Shown: piece by piece, positions 10,571 to 21,998 of the stretch
Layout: the number at the start of each line of letters is the position of its first letter
Numbering within the stretch: the first letter of the stretch is position 1
Origin: Heterobasidion occidentale
Lineage: Eukaryota; Basidiomycota; Agaricomycetes; Russulales; Bondarzewiaceae
Length of the DNA: 64,000 bases
Assembly: GCA_039111635.1 (NCBI GenBank)
Contig: JBCAQO010000007.1
Location: 1,178,001 to 1,242,000 of the forward strand
Direction: 5' to 3'
Made by a program: the position numbers and the translations under genes
The notes under the pieces: generated by a model
The model's database searches: none
Told to the model about the DNA's origin: nothing
Seen by the model: the letters and a program-made list of their open reading frames with translations, nothing else

Positions 10571-12712
10571 ATGACGAACCTATCGTTTGATCTCGTCGCG
10601 GCGACCGTTGGCCTCTGCACTGCTAGTCTTTTGATTCTTTGGAGAAACAAAGCGAGTTCCAACCCTCCCCTTCCGCCGGGCCCAAAGAGGCTTCCCATCC
10701 TCGGGAACTTTTTTGATATGCCGACGTCAAATGAATGGCTCGTTTACGAGAAATGGGCGAAGGACTTTGGTGAGCCCTGATCTGCCCGTGCTGGGGGCTG
10801 AATGCTGATGAGCGGCCTCAGGGTCCGACGTCATCCATACCGACGTCCTTGGGACACATCTTATCATCTTGAATTCTGCGAAGGCGGCCAATGAGCTGTT
10901 CGTGAAGCGATCGTCACTTTACTCTGACCGGTATGCGCCCTGCCTACTATCTTTGACTCTATCTGACATGTGTGTGCTAGGCCTAGGATGTTGGCACTAA
11001 ACATCATGCAAGTTATCGCGCTTTCAACTCGTTCGGTGATCTTGCTGACTGAGGGTACAGTCTGAAGCTCGACTGGGTCATGGGTTTTATTCCCTATGGC
11101 CAGAAATGGAGAGACCTTCGCAAGGCATTCCACGGGCATTTCCATCCCACCGCGACTCTACAATATCAGCCAATGGAAGTAAAAGCCACCCACGAACTTC
11201 TGCGCCGCCTGATGGACAACCCAGCAGATTTCGTAGAACATCTCAGACAGTGAGTTCAGGTACCGCATGTGTGTGAGAAACAAATTTGATATCTCACCCG
11301 TTCCCAGCATGGCAGGGGAGATTATCCTCGGGATCTCTTATGGGATCGAAGTCAAGTCCCATGATGACCCGTACATCGATACTGCGGAGAAGACGCTTCA
11401 AGCTATCGCGATCGGCAGCTCTCCACGAGCTGGCCTGTACGACATGGCACCGTCATGTGAGCTAGTATTACTTTTGTCGCAATCTCGCCGTCACTGAACA
11501 CATGTAGTGGTCCGTATCCCGGAGTGGCTTCCTGGTGGTCGTCTCAAAGCGGAATTGAAAAAATGGATCCACTACGGAGTCTCAATGGTCGAAGCGCCTT
11601 ATCAAACCGCAAAAGAAGCTGTTGTATGTATGAAAAATGTTTCTCGTGTATATTCCATTCAAAGAATTCTTCGGAATAGATGCAAGGCACTGCTGTACCT
11701 TCCGTTACCTCTTCCATGATCAGCCAGGTTGAGAACAAGATTTCTCCTGAGCTTCTGGCGAAGCAATTGCCGGCGAACATGTACCTCGGTTCGTACTCGA
11801 TATTTGAATTTTTCCTCAGGGCACTTACAAAAAATGTTATGACAGCTGGAGCTGACACAGTGAATAAATATAGTCCATCGTTATATCTCAGTCTGCTGAG
11901 GTGTCTATATGTAGACTGTTTCTGCCCTCTCGTCTTTCTTCTTGGCTATGGCCCGTTATCCCGAAGCCATGAAGAAAGCCCAAGCCGAGATCGACGCCGT
12001 CGTTGGCAATGCTCGCTTGCCAGACTTCTCTGACGAGGATTCCCTCCCGTACGTCAGTGCTCTGGTGAAGGAAGTGTTGAGGTGGAGGCCTGTTGTACCA
12101 CTCGGTAAGAGATTATCCGGCTCTTGCTTCTTTCTCGGTTGCTGAGTCTTCATGCAGCTATTCCCCACAGGGTCGTATCTGACGACATCTACGATGGCTA
12201 TTTCATTCCAGGAGGCTCGATAGTCATCGGCAACGGCTGGTCCGCCTTATTTTCTCATGACTGTATCCTATCTATCCTGACTGACTCATCACAAAAGGGC
12301 GATACTCCATGATGAATCCGTCTTCCCGATGCCAAGAATTTCAAACCTGAGCACTTCCTGGACCCCAATGTCAAGTTCCCCGAGCAAGCGTTCGGTTTCG
12401 GTCGTCGTATATGCCCGGGTCGGTTCATGGCTCGTGCATCAGTCTGGATTGCCATCGCTTGTATGCTCGCCACCTTCGATATCTCGAAGGCAGTCGATGA
12501 GAACGGCAATCCAATCGAGCCGAAAGATGAGTACACGTCTGGCATCGTCTCGTGAGTGCTCTTCTTCCTTTCTACGTCCGGGGGGTGGCTCTGGGAGTAT
12601 ACAAGCTGACAAGGCCTCATCGACATCTTTTAGGTATCCGGCGCCTTTCAAATGCAATATCAGGCCAAGATCCAAGGTGGCAGAAAGTTTGATACAGGCA
12701 ACGGCAATCTAA
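10571..12712 (+). CDS. cytochrome P450 monooxygenase
   Basis: Membrane-anchored haem monooxygenase of the fungal CYP64-like style (O-methylsterigmatocystin oxidoreductase-like by general appearance). Visible in order: N-terminal anchor (AATVGLCTASLLILW), proline hinge PPLPPGPKRLPILGN, I-helix AGADTTVS (about 11835-11920, across an intron), ExxR as EVLRWRP (12070-12090), and haem-binding FGFGRRICPGRF (about 12390-12425) with the Cys ligand. The gene has roughly ten small introns. One at about 11008-11061 appears to use a GC donor (GCAAGT). A one-base loss in a CCC run near 12325-12327 breaks the frame in the VFPDAKNF motif. Otherwise the gene reads through to TAA at 12710-12712. Electron donor would be the ER P450 reductase. 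Substrate cannot be inferred; no biosynthetic cluster surrounds it. Confidence 0.9.
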
Positions 12713-15126
12713 CACTTTAGTAATTTGAGATACCATCTTCTATGCATCTATTCATTCTAGTATATGGTAATTTACATCGCACATGTCAATTCTGCTCATA
12801 AATCTGTCGTGTATTGTCTTGGACGTGTAATGCAGACCTTGAAGCATGAAATTTTATTCGGGCACATTACCGACACCGTGAACACAATGCCTTTGCGCGT
12901 GATAGTAGATCACCCGCTTTGCAAGGAGCCGCAGGCCTCCGAAGACAATGACATGATAACTGAATTGATCGAACAATAAAGGTGATCCTTCACGTCGAGC
13001 AGCCGTCAAAGAAATTTCTAGCTCAGGAACGTCCCACACGGGCATAAGGACTGCATAAGGTGAGGGAAAGGCTATGGTTGTCTGAATTAAGTCTCGGAGA
13101 TAGGAGGAACAAAAGCAATGATCAGCGGGATGGGAAAGCATAATAGGGAAGGGCGGAGTGGAAAGCCCCACTATGCAGAAGACTTTTGTTTGTAAACATC
13201 TACCTCTGGAATCATTCAGAGAAAAGAAAGATTCATTGGGGGAGGTAACACAAGAAAATTAGACGCACCTTTTATTGAGTAAATGGGCTAGCCAATGACC
13301 CCGCTCCGCAACCGGAAATTATTGCGAGAATTCCTTATGATCACGAAGTAGTGCGAGACAGACTGGCCTGCTTTGATAGACGTGGTCAGGACTCAAGACG
13401 CATTGAGACGATTAATCTGGTATTTCGACAGATGTGAGCGAGGAGAACATGACGTCGCGATTGACGACTAGGTTCCATTCGTGAAACGAAGCACAGTTAG
13501 ATGCTGAACTGAAACGATGCATCGCTTCGTGCACTACAGGCTCTTGGGTAGTCAGTTATACTTGCAAAACCGATGAACATGACTTCCTCACCTCAAAGGA
13601 ACTTCAAAAATAGAATATATTGCGCACCAAGCTCACTCCCATGCTCAATGTCAGAACTTGTGCGTACTTAGAATGCAGCCCAGATACCATAGAATCGCTG
13701 TTCGGGAAATATTAGAGAATGAGCGCCCCGACCACAGTTGTATAAAGTGCCTCAAAAGAAATTCCAGCAAGGGAAAAAAAACGACATCGCGAAAAGGTCG
13801 CTGGCTGATGGAATGCTCGTTCATGTTCAGTCAAAGCGGTGAGGATCAATGCTATGTGGTAGGATTGGCATAGGTGACCTATTGCTTTCCAAGGGATGCT
13901 GTTTTATCTAAAGCTGGTGCCCCAACTTTCCGGCGCCTATCAAGTATGCAGCTCGTCAGAACCAAAGAAGGGCAATTCACGAACCAGTTGCAGGGTCCAG
14001 AACGTCTCAGAAAGCGCGATGACATTATGGCATCAAGCTAACGTGAGCTGTGGCGACACATAAACCAGTTCCAGCATGAAGAAAGGGGAGGGCTTTGGGA
14101 CTGACCGAGACCGTGCTGATAAGTAGAGCACAAAGGGCGCAGTGCTTAGATGCCGGTGGAAGCCGGTGGACGAAGTCATCTCGATCATGGTCACCGGCAT
14201 CAGCCGCCGCGGCACCTGTTAAAATGAAAGAAGTGGCCTTGCGACCAAGGCTACAAAAGGACTGTTGACCTTGGCTGCCACAATCCACAAGGCCACCCTT
14301 TTGAGATGATATAAAGGCAGCCCGTAGTCCGACGTCTTCCCACAGCGCCTCATCTGCCCCCCTCTAGGTGAGCTTGTAAGCCACCGCAGTCGACCTAAGT
14401 CTGGTGAGTGTCTTCTGTTCTCTTCGCCGTCTGAGTTAGTCTATGAGCATCTTTCATCGCTGCATCCTGTTGAAGTATGAGTGCAGGCTTCATGATTCAA
14501 TCCAGACAGACAGACAGACAGACAGAAAAGTGTAGAATTGGGGCAAGGTGAGTCTAAACGTAGTCTTCTCAGATGCCACTGCTTCGACTATCCTACGCAC
14601 TTTGCCCATCTACATCCAGGTGTGTCATGCCACTAGTCTGTGCTCAATGTGCTCACCATTGTGCCGACACCGTCGGCGATGTGGTCCTGTAATATGATAG
14701 CGCAAAGGTCTGCACATACTTACTATTTCACTTTGGTAATAACAATAGTGCAGAGCTGAAGGGAATACGTTAGACAGACTGGCAGGTATGGCAGGCAGAT
14801 ACGACACACCTGAAGAACTCAGTAGACAACGAAACCACAGTTAAGTAGGTGACACTAACAACCCTTCCAGGGATCGAACGGGAATCGTTTGAAAGAACGA
14901 AGTTCATACATATTTGAGCGCTCTGTCTAGCAGGTAAGCACAACATAATCCTACAGGAGTAAAGATGCGCTGAGACATCTACTGGTATACATGCGTGCGG
15001 GTGGAGATGTCGAGAGAAGTATAGGCATGAAAGAAAAGACTAGCGGTACACAGGAAAATGAGGAGAGAACATGTCGGCAGCTATTTATACAGCGAAGGTA
15101 ACGTCGCAGCGATACCGAGTCTGGCA
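12713..15126. other. long intergenic stretch, P450 to receptor 4
   Basis: About 2.4 kb with no supported gene. A TATA-like ATATAAAG lies near 14310 and several GTGAG donor-like sites follow, so an untranslated or lost gene is possible, but no ORF with family features or CaaX ending was found. A CAGA microsatellite lies at 14503-14526. The ORF at 13658-13873 has no recognisable features. Confidence 0.45.
14503..14526. repeat. CAGA microsatellite
   Basis: Six perfect tandem copies of CAGA in the intergenic stretch upstream of the P450-receptor 4 boundary. No function inferred. Confidence 0.85.
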
Positions 15127-16678
15127 TCAAACGGCATTGTGGGCATTTTTCTCGTAGTCACGATAGTGAGATGCCTGACTCGAGGACGGTCGAGATGAGG
15201 ACGGCGACAAGGTCACCGACTGGGGTATAGAGTCGCGTCGCAAGGTCTGCGTAGACGACGGTGTCATAGTGTCGGTTAAGGGAGTGTATGGCAGGTCAGC
15301 AAGTGATCTGTCATCAGACATGTCGCCGTGGTAGGAAATGCGCTGAGTGTACGAGAACACTGGAGGGACGATGGCAGGTGATGGAAATGACGACCCGCTC
15401 GGAGAGGACTTGGATTTCGTTTCAGGCACTGCGATTGTCGACATTGACATTGCGCTGAAGGCACTTTGCGGGGGTGGCCTGGTCGGGAATGCAGAATAAA
15501 GACAATGTGAAAAGGCGAATAGATTGACGCTACATACCGAGGAGTGGACCCCAAACCAAACCCGTTTAGTTTCGCTACTTTGACATCCCTCCTGAGGACA
15601 CATCTCTTGAACCAGCTGATACGCTCACGGTATTCCGTCATCGCATCGTGACCGAACGCAAAGAATAGAACAAAAATCAACGAGGAGATGGGCACGGATG
15701 CCCAGATAATCAATAGCTCCGTAGCTTGACTTTGAGGCATGAAGACAGCCGAGTAGAGGTCAATGCGAGAAAAGTTGAAGTGTACACCTGCCCAGTCTAT
15801 CCACGGACGATAGATGAGCGTGGCCGTGTAGAGGTTGTACGAAGTGATGGCAAGGCCCCAGAACATCTCGACGATAGACATGACGATAAGGCGCATATAT
15901 CGGCTAGTTGTGAGCGCAGAACGATGTTCCAAGTGTCGCGCGAAATCGATGCGACGGCGCATGAAGTGTGCGAAGGCGGCACCTAAAGAACAAGCAGGAC
16001 AGGTTAGCGTGCGATGCGGAGAATTAATAAACAACATATACAGGCAAAGCCGAGGGTAAAAACAGCCAGGAGTATGGGGAGGACCCAGATCAAGAGAATG
16101 GAAGGCCAAGATACATAAGTCGTAGGCCGACATCCGTAGTCCTCAATGATGTCAAACCGATGGCCTTGCACGGTGTAGTCTGAGGAATCGTCAGGAGGCT
16201 GTCCAGTATTCTTGATAATATGAAGAGTACGTACGCAATGCCATGACGAGAACAGGTAGTCCGAAACACATGCCTGCCTCAAAGAATTGTCTACGACGCT
16301 TTGCCTGTTCAGTGGCTATGGCCTGACGAACGGAAGCAAGCTGTTCCAGATGAATGCATACGCAAAGACATGCTGCAGGAAGAGCGATATTGCATCCAAT
16401 GATCATTTTCGTTGCTTCAAAGAAAGGCAGACGTCATGAGCGAAAAAAGATACCCGAGGGGACAATGGGAACATACAAATATCACACCATACGACAGCGA
16501 CTGTGTTGACATTTCCGTTCCAAATAATCGCATCAACAGCATATGTGATATTTATGGAAAACAACCAGAATATGATGGACAACATTGCGACATTGCTGGC
16601 ACGGAAATGCCACGGTAGAGGGAAGGAGAGGAGAATAGCGCAAATGAAGGATATCGTAGATAACTCTGGATGATGCAT
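15127..16678 (-). CDS. STE3: STE3-type pheromone receptor 4
   Basis: Seven-transmembrane pheromone receptor, intact. Exons: 16477-16678, 16235-16414, 16042-16179, 15538-15982, 15127-15478, giving 438 residues. Landmarks: FPLPWHF after helix 1, VVWCDI closing exon 1, GHRFDIIEDYGCRPTTY in the 138-nt central exon, LTTSRYMRLIVMS, and YRPWIDWAGVHFNFSRI before the last helix. The tail of about 140 residues is Ser/Thr/Pro-rich. I chose ATG at 16678 because the resulting N-terminus matches its paralogs in length; an in-frame ATG at 16702 is possible. It lies about 0.5 kb from, and is divergently oriented to, pheromone precursor 1, the usual arrangement of an active pheromone/receptor subunit. Confidence 0.92.
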
Positions 16679-17176
16679 GATGACAAGAGTGATAAACGAC
16701 ACCTAGAGAGAGGGTACGCAGGCGCATCCTGGAGTAGCTGGGTTGCAGTATATGTAGAGCTCATGGTGAATAGAACAAAGGAACGACGCTGCTCATCATG
16801 ATTACCTTTTTCGGATATCAAATGTTTGTTACGTCATATCAAGCCGTCCCAGCTTTTTTGACTTATAAAGGTAATTCAGAATCAGCTTTATCATTCCAAA
16901 ATAACACCTAATTTGGGGTTTGCAAGTTCGTACCTTCGCAGGGGGCAGGAGCGGGCCGCAGTCACTTAACAGCTGTTCACCAAACAATGGGCCAGAAAAA
17001 CATAAACAAGGGTAATCCGATTTTTCGCTGCACCCCGCTTGCGCTATACCATAAGCACTTAAAGGTCAATTGTGAATTGTTTTAGAGCAGGGTGAATAGC
17101 TATAAAGATGCTTTCCAATGATCACGAAACATACCCTAACTTCCCCAAATTGGCCACTCACCTTGAATCCATATCG
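16679..17176. promoter_or_regulatory. divergent intergenic region between receptor 4 and pheromone 1
   Basis: About 0.5 kb holding both promoters. A TATAAAG box at 17101-17107 lies 70 nt before the chosen pheromone ATG (17177). The ATG at 17108 directly abuts the box and so cannot be the start. Confidence 0.55.
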
Positions 17177-17335
17177 ATGGACGTCTTCATATGTATGCAC
17201 CAGCCAGAGCTAACTCTACACTCATCCTCATCTCTACCATCATCGACGGCATCAGTGACGGAGGCTACGCACGATCCTCTTCTCGACCGTGAACACAGCG
17301 GTAGTGAATTTACCTGGTATTGCGTTGTTGCCTAA
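17177..17335 (+). CDS. mating pheromone precursor 1 (CaaX CVVA)
   Basis: Precursor of 52 residues starting MDVF and ending EFTWYCVVA. The final four residues are a CaaX box, the signal for Cys farnesylation, removal of the last three residues and carboxymethylation before export. The charged pair EH, twelve residues before the CaaX tail, fits the ER/EH/EN-type N-terminal processing site of basidiomycete pheromones, predicting a mature peptide close to HSGSEFTWYC. The start was chosen because the upstream in-frame ATG at 17108 touches the TATA box. It lies between receptors 4 and 5. Family membership rests on size, the CaaX ending, the charged pair and the neighbours. Confidence 0.9.
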   Translation: MDVFICMHQPELTLHSSSSLPSSTASVTEATHDPLLDREHSGSEFTWYCVVA

Positions 17336-17390
17336 AGCCTGGTCCAGGGCCTTTGCGCAAAGCATTCGAAAACGCTTATTGCTATGTTGT

Positions 17391-17436
17391 GTGAGTCTGA
17401 GCTTCACTTATCCACTTGCGATACTTCTCTCACCAG
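17391..17436 (+). other. putative 3'-UTR intron of pheromone 1
   Basis: GTGAGT donor and CACCAG acceptor define a 46-nt intron-like segment beginning 55 nt after the stop codon. Similar segments follow pheromones 2 and 3. Inferred from splice signals only. Confidence 0.5.
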
Positions 17437-18144
17437 GATCTTAGTATCGCTTGCTGCCGCGGAGATGCGATTTATCCTTTTTATTGTTATGTCGAATGAT
17501 CTCCCTGAGAGGCGTATGCACTTATTAGCTTATCTTTCTAATTCTACATAATTCCGTTACGATTCTGTATAGTATGCGTAAATCTACATCTGTCAAGTTA
17601 TAGCTAGACGTCTCGCGCCGGGGGATCCATGGAGCTTCCAAGGCTGGCGCCTTCCTAAGAAGGCAAAGTCTGCCCCATCTACATATCCGCTGCGGCGAAC
17701 TGTCTGTCGTTCCTTCAGTCGCTGTAAGAACCCTGAGTTGAAACAACGGATCTGAACTGAGGGCTAGGTGTAAAATTAGTTGAAACAGAGCGTCACGGTA
17801 GACCGAAGGCACCAATGCGGCTATTGAAGCGAGATGAAAGATTATTCATACTTTACGGACCATCCAGCTCGGCGTCTCGAATGCATAGCATTCTCATGCT
17901 GAAAGGATAATTCACGCATGTGCCAACAAACACAGAGGGATGTTTTCTCACATGAATGATATAAAAAAGGCGCGATATATTACGCAAATTTGTCGAAGAA
18001 GTAGTAATACAATTTTATATAGGAAGTTCTGATGCTACACAACGAGTGGTATGAATGAAAACACAGATGAAAGTAGATGGAATGTATGGATGAACGCGAA
18101 AGTATTGAACAGACAATATCATCATAACGAGCGCTACGATGAAG
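17437..18144. other. intergenic, pheromone 1 to receptor 5 (convergent)
   Basis: About 0.7 kb of terminator sequence for two converging genes. A 96-codon minus-strand ORF at 17525-17815 has no recognisable features. Confidence 0.45.
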
Positions 18145-19548
18145 TCAACTTTTCACCTCGGAAAGAAGAAGCAAAATTGGATGAACTATCACAAGAAGAG
18201 CGAGGAACATAGATGGGGAGAGCTCCCGAAATGCCCATTGTTTTTGGGAGATGTAGAAGGCTATTTTTCTAGAATTACTTCGTTAGACGATGACGGCAGA
18301 TCAAGGAGAACGATACTCACTGATTGTCGTCTTTCCGTGAGAACTGAGAGGAAGGTTTCAGATAGTGAGAGCAGACAGTAAATACAATCCGGTAGTTCTT
18401 TCGAGCTTCACCAGCGAAACCGAAGAACATGAAAAAAATGAATGCGCAAACGATCAGGAACCATCTACTGAGCTCCAATGCAATTTCGACTTGATGATTT
18501 GAACGCCAAACAGCAGCTGGAATTTGATCAACTTTGGAGTAGTTGAAGTGGGTGTCAGCCCAACCGAGCCAAGGTCTGATCTCAGTAGTCGTAATATTGA
18601 GGAAGACACCGTAAGCACTGTATGGGACGGTGCAAAGCAAATCGGCTGACGCCAAGGCCATGAGGCGAAAATACCGATTCATGGTCAAAGATGAGTGGGT
18701 CGAGAGAAGTTCATTGAACTGGGCACGGCGTTTGAGAAAAGCCCTTAATGTAAGAACTTCGTAGAGGATAAGTAGACTATCTTGGGACAAAAATTGTTAG
18801 ACTCACCGCAGTAGGCAGCAGAAACTAGGCCGATAACAAGAGGCCAAACGATGACTAGAGGAAATGCCACCGGGGTAATATATGTTACGGGGTAGCAACC
18901 AATGTCTTCGTAGATGTCGTATCGATGACCTAAGAAAAGGAGTAAACGCAAGCTTCCTGTTTTCGTAAGAAGAATGGTACCCTCGACGACGTATTCTGAA
19001 GTAAAGATGGGTAAACAGGTTATCTTCAACCCAATATGAGAGGACCACGTACGCAAAGCCATTTCGACCAACGGTATTCCAACTCCAATCAACAAGTCGA
19101 TGAGCACAGCCCTTTGTTTCTGCAAATATCATGAGACAATCAAAAGACGAGACAGAACTGAGCCTCATACATCCTTGCGAGTAATGGATGCTGTTTGAAT
19201 TGAGGCAATTTTATACAATCGGCGATTGATGCATAAGGACGCGGAAGGTATAGCCACCGCTACTCCAATCATGAGTCGAGAGGCTGGAAAATCGCAGATA
19301 AACCACATGAATACGCTGGATGACGGAACAAACGTACATATATCACACCAAATCGGTGCACGGTTGGTGAGGTTTCCATGCCATACGACAGAATTCACGA
19401 ACTGATTAAGGCATGCTACGGCAGTCCACACCATGTATAAACATGTTCCAGAGTTCCACGCCTGGAGGTGCCAGGGTAGTGGAATGATAACAATGACGAA
19501 GCCAATGAAGGCAAAAATAGGATATACGGGATAGCTAGGGTCCGACAT
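18145..19548 (-). CDS. STE3: STE3-type pheromone receptor 5
   Basis: Seven-transmembrane pheromone receptor. Exons: 19338-19548, 19171-19283, 19053-19119, 18981-18995, 18807-18929, 18321-18756, 18145-18268, giving 362 residues. The fourth exon is only 15 nt; without it the conserved central segment (QYVVEGHRYDIYEDIGC) is not in frame. Landmarks: IPLPWHL, PIWCDI, NRYFRLMALAS and RPWLGWADTHFNYSKV. The start at 19548 (MSDPSYPVYP) matches receptor 1. The last exon is uncertain: the spliced frame ends at 18145, but another frame of the same exon, ending at 18134, better resembles the tail of receptor 2 (LPKTMGISGALPIYVPRSS). Flanked by pheromone genes on both sides, this is the best candidate for the active mating receptor of the haplotype. 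Confidence 0.9.
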
Positions 19549-20257
19549 AGCGAAGGTGAAGAAGGGAGGAGAGAGCGATGAAGCTTGAGTATATATGAGC
19601 TGAGCATTTTTTGCATTTATGTGACTAGTAGACAAAGAGGCGTTGGAGACAAAAGGTAGAGATGCGTTACGTAATGGATCAAGCTGAAGTAATACACCCC
19701 TAACCCTAGGTTCGGCATTTGTACCATTTTACATTGCTTGGCCCTGTTTGGCTTTGGCGTAAATTTCTCTTTTCACCTTTTAAGGTGCCTGTAGTGTTTA
19801 TCTTTATTGTTTGTCATAGCGAAATCATTCCCAATTGTACTTGTTTCCGGGCCATATTTTCTATGAGTTCAGTAAGATCTGTAATGAGGCAGGACAAAGG
19901 ACTGCCAGATTCGAGGCAGGCAAAAGTCGTGCCCATAAAAGATTGTAGCGGGCTTAAACCACGGAAGTCAGGATCCCGGAGGCCGGTCCGAGGTGTCTAT
20001 GTAGACTGCATTTGGATGAGACAATGGCGGATGCTTCGTTTTGTTGCTCAGTAGGCGAAGATGCTGAACTTGTGCTTCAAACCTTTAGGTAAGAACAGAG
20101 TGGATGTACTATAAAGGCCGTCAATACGAGGCCCACCTCCGTCTCGAATATCACCCATAACATTTTTACCAACGTGCGCTCCTCATATATCCTCGCATTT
20201 GCGCTACTTCGTCTTCACACCATCCTCTGCATCACACCTTGTCATCATTTGACCAGT
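19549..20257. promoter_or_regulatory. divergent region between receptor 5 and pheromone 2
   Basis: About 0.7 kb. A TATAAAG box at 20110-20116 precedes the pheromone 2 ATG by about 140 nt. Nothing else recognised. Confidence 0.5.
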
Positions 20258-20407
20258 ATGGATGAATTTGCGTTGTTAGACACACCTGAGGCCGCTACCT
20301 CTACGTCGACTTCAAATATCAATCCACCGTCGCATATTCCATGGTCATCACCTTCTGACTTCGAGCATGCCGGGTCTGGGGTCGGTTGGTATTGTACAAT
20401 CGCATGA
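20258..20407 (+). CDS. mating pheromone precursor 2 (CaaX CTIA)
   Basis: Precursor of 49 residues starting MDEFALLDTPEA and ending GVGWYCTIA. CTIA is a CaaX box for farnesylation. A charged EH pair twelve residues before the CaaX tail marks the likely N-terminal cleavage, predicting a mature peptide near HAGSGVGWYC. The tail resembles pheromone 1 (EH.GS....WYC), so the two are related peptides that may differ in receptor specificity. An upstream in-frame ATG at 20174 would add a hydrophobic 28-residue leader untypical of fungal a-factor-like precursors, so I prefer 20258. Confidence 0.9.
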   Translation: MDEFALLDTPEAATSTSTSNINPPSHIPWSSPSDFEHAGSGVGWYCTIA

Positions 20408-20413
20408 TGGTTG

Positions 20414-20466
20414 GTAAGTGTCCCTCTCCCTTCTCTCCTCACCATGCTGACCATCTGGATGAGCAG
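20414..20466 (+). other. putative 3'-UTR intron of pheromone 2
   Basis: GTAAGT donor and GAGCAG acceptor enclose 53 nt starting 6 nt after the stop codon. Splicing inferred from consensus only. Confidence 0.55.
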
Positions 20467-21998
20467 CGATTTTCTTGACATTTGCTGTTTTGCGCGGCAA
20501 TCCTATTTATTATTCTATTCATCTTCAATTCTGGTGATATAAGAGGTCATAATCATATTATTGTATCATCCACACCCGCGTTCAATCCACTCACCTCGAT
20601 TGTATCCATACACTTCTATTCTTTCCAAATTCTTGTCGCTTGTATTTTTCAATATCCGTGATGGTCTGAGCTGCGCTTAGGCCTGAGATTGTATTTATTC
20701 AATATCATTATCATATCAACGATACGACTTGATTTGAAACGCATCAGTTTGTAGTTGATGATTTGCACGCACCTCAAACAATACCTAGAACATTGTGTCT
20801 CAAAAGGAACTAGCGAGAAATGCATTCGGTATCAATCAGCTGCATCGGATGTCAGCGAAAAGGATCTAAAGGAGCTCACTAACGACCTTCTTGGTCCCGA
20901 AAAGCAAGCAATTCTTGACGTTGTTGAAATTGTATGTAGTCCACCCTTTTTCCTGCTGTAATCGTCGTGAAGATACGTTGGATCTATAAAGGTGTGCTAA
21001 ACAGGAGGGAAGGAGATGATGGAAGATGGAGAGCTATGACAGTCCTAACCTTTGAATTGCGATGTATGTATTGGTTGTGGAAGTTGAAAGCACATAGCTA
21101 CATGAAGAGCCTATGACCCTAGTTCGCTAGTGACAGCTGCAATTGTGAATATAAATTGATTGACATAACTGGAATGACATTGCCTAAAAGCCGCACGGAT
21201 GCTGGAAGGCATGACCTTCAACCAACATCTCGCTTGAGCAGATTGATAGCATGCCTTTTCCCAGTACACCCGCATCTCATGCTGAGCTTGTAAAACTACA
21301 TCTACTGCACGAAACATGCAATGGTTGTAGCGGGCCGATGACTACTTGTTGAGTGACCTCAGAATGAAGGAGTTCGCCGATTTATGTCCAAAGTGCGGCG
21401 CAGCTTTAAGACGGAACGTCAATGCACGAATACAAACAATGGCTGGAAGGCTACCTTGACACAAAGTCACGACAGAGAGCCGACTTGGTACTGGTTTAGG
21501 GTCCTCTTAACGCGAGAGGGGTCCTACAGACGATATGATAGGTCACTCAATTTTGGCACCGATAGCAAAACTCGACCATGTACTCTGTCAACATCTTGAA
21601 CCATCTCAGTGCCTGGTTTGGCTTGATCGTTTCCATTGGCTGACTGCTATAACATTAAATATGAATACCCACACCGTAAGAATTGGGTACGTGGACAGCC
21701 GCGATGGCCTCGAGTATACTGGGCTTGTCCCGAGAGGATCGCTTTCAGATCAGGAGTAAACGTTACGTATGTCGAGTTATGCAAGGTGCACATAGAGACG
21801 AAATGTCCTGTCGCAAGGTCTGGAAGTAGGTCGAACGTGAAGCTATGTGAATTAGTCCGAAGGGATGAGCACAGGTCTATCACCGTCAAACAACCGACCA
21901 GGCATTTGAATCAGAGTGACATCTGCAAGTCAAAAACCCGATACAACAAGATCAAACACCGTCTGCCACGGTACAGCCTTATGGGGGTGGAGATATGT
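20467..21998. other. intergenic stretch
   Basis: About 1.5 kb without a supported gene. A 68-codon plus ORF (20755-20961) contains a charged, helix-like segment (SEKDLKELTNDLLGPEKQ) that could be an orphan exon or gene remnant. Other ORFs are featureless. No further CaaX ORF seen. Confidence 0.4.

Noticed and set aside
13658..13873. Small plus-strand ORF ending CYVVGLA, reminiscent of a pheromone tail
   Set aside because: The Cys is seven residues from the end, so it is not a CaaX box, and no charged pair or Ser/Thr-rich precursor is present.
14860..14900. tRNA-like T-loop (TTCGATC on the minus strand)
   Set aside because: The flanking bases do not form a T stem and no acceptor or anticodon stem could be paired.
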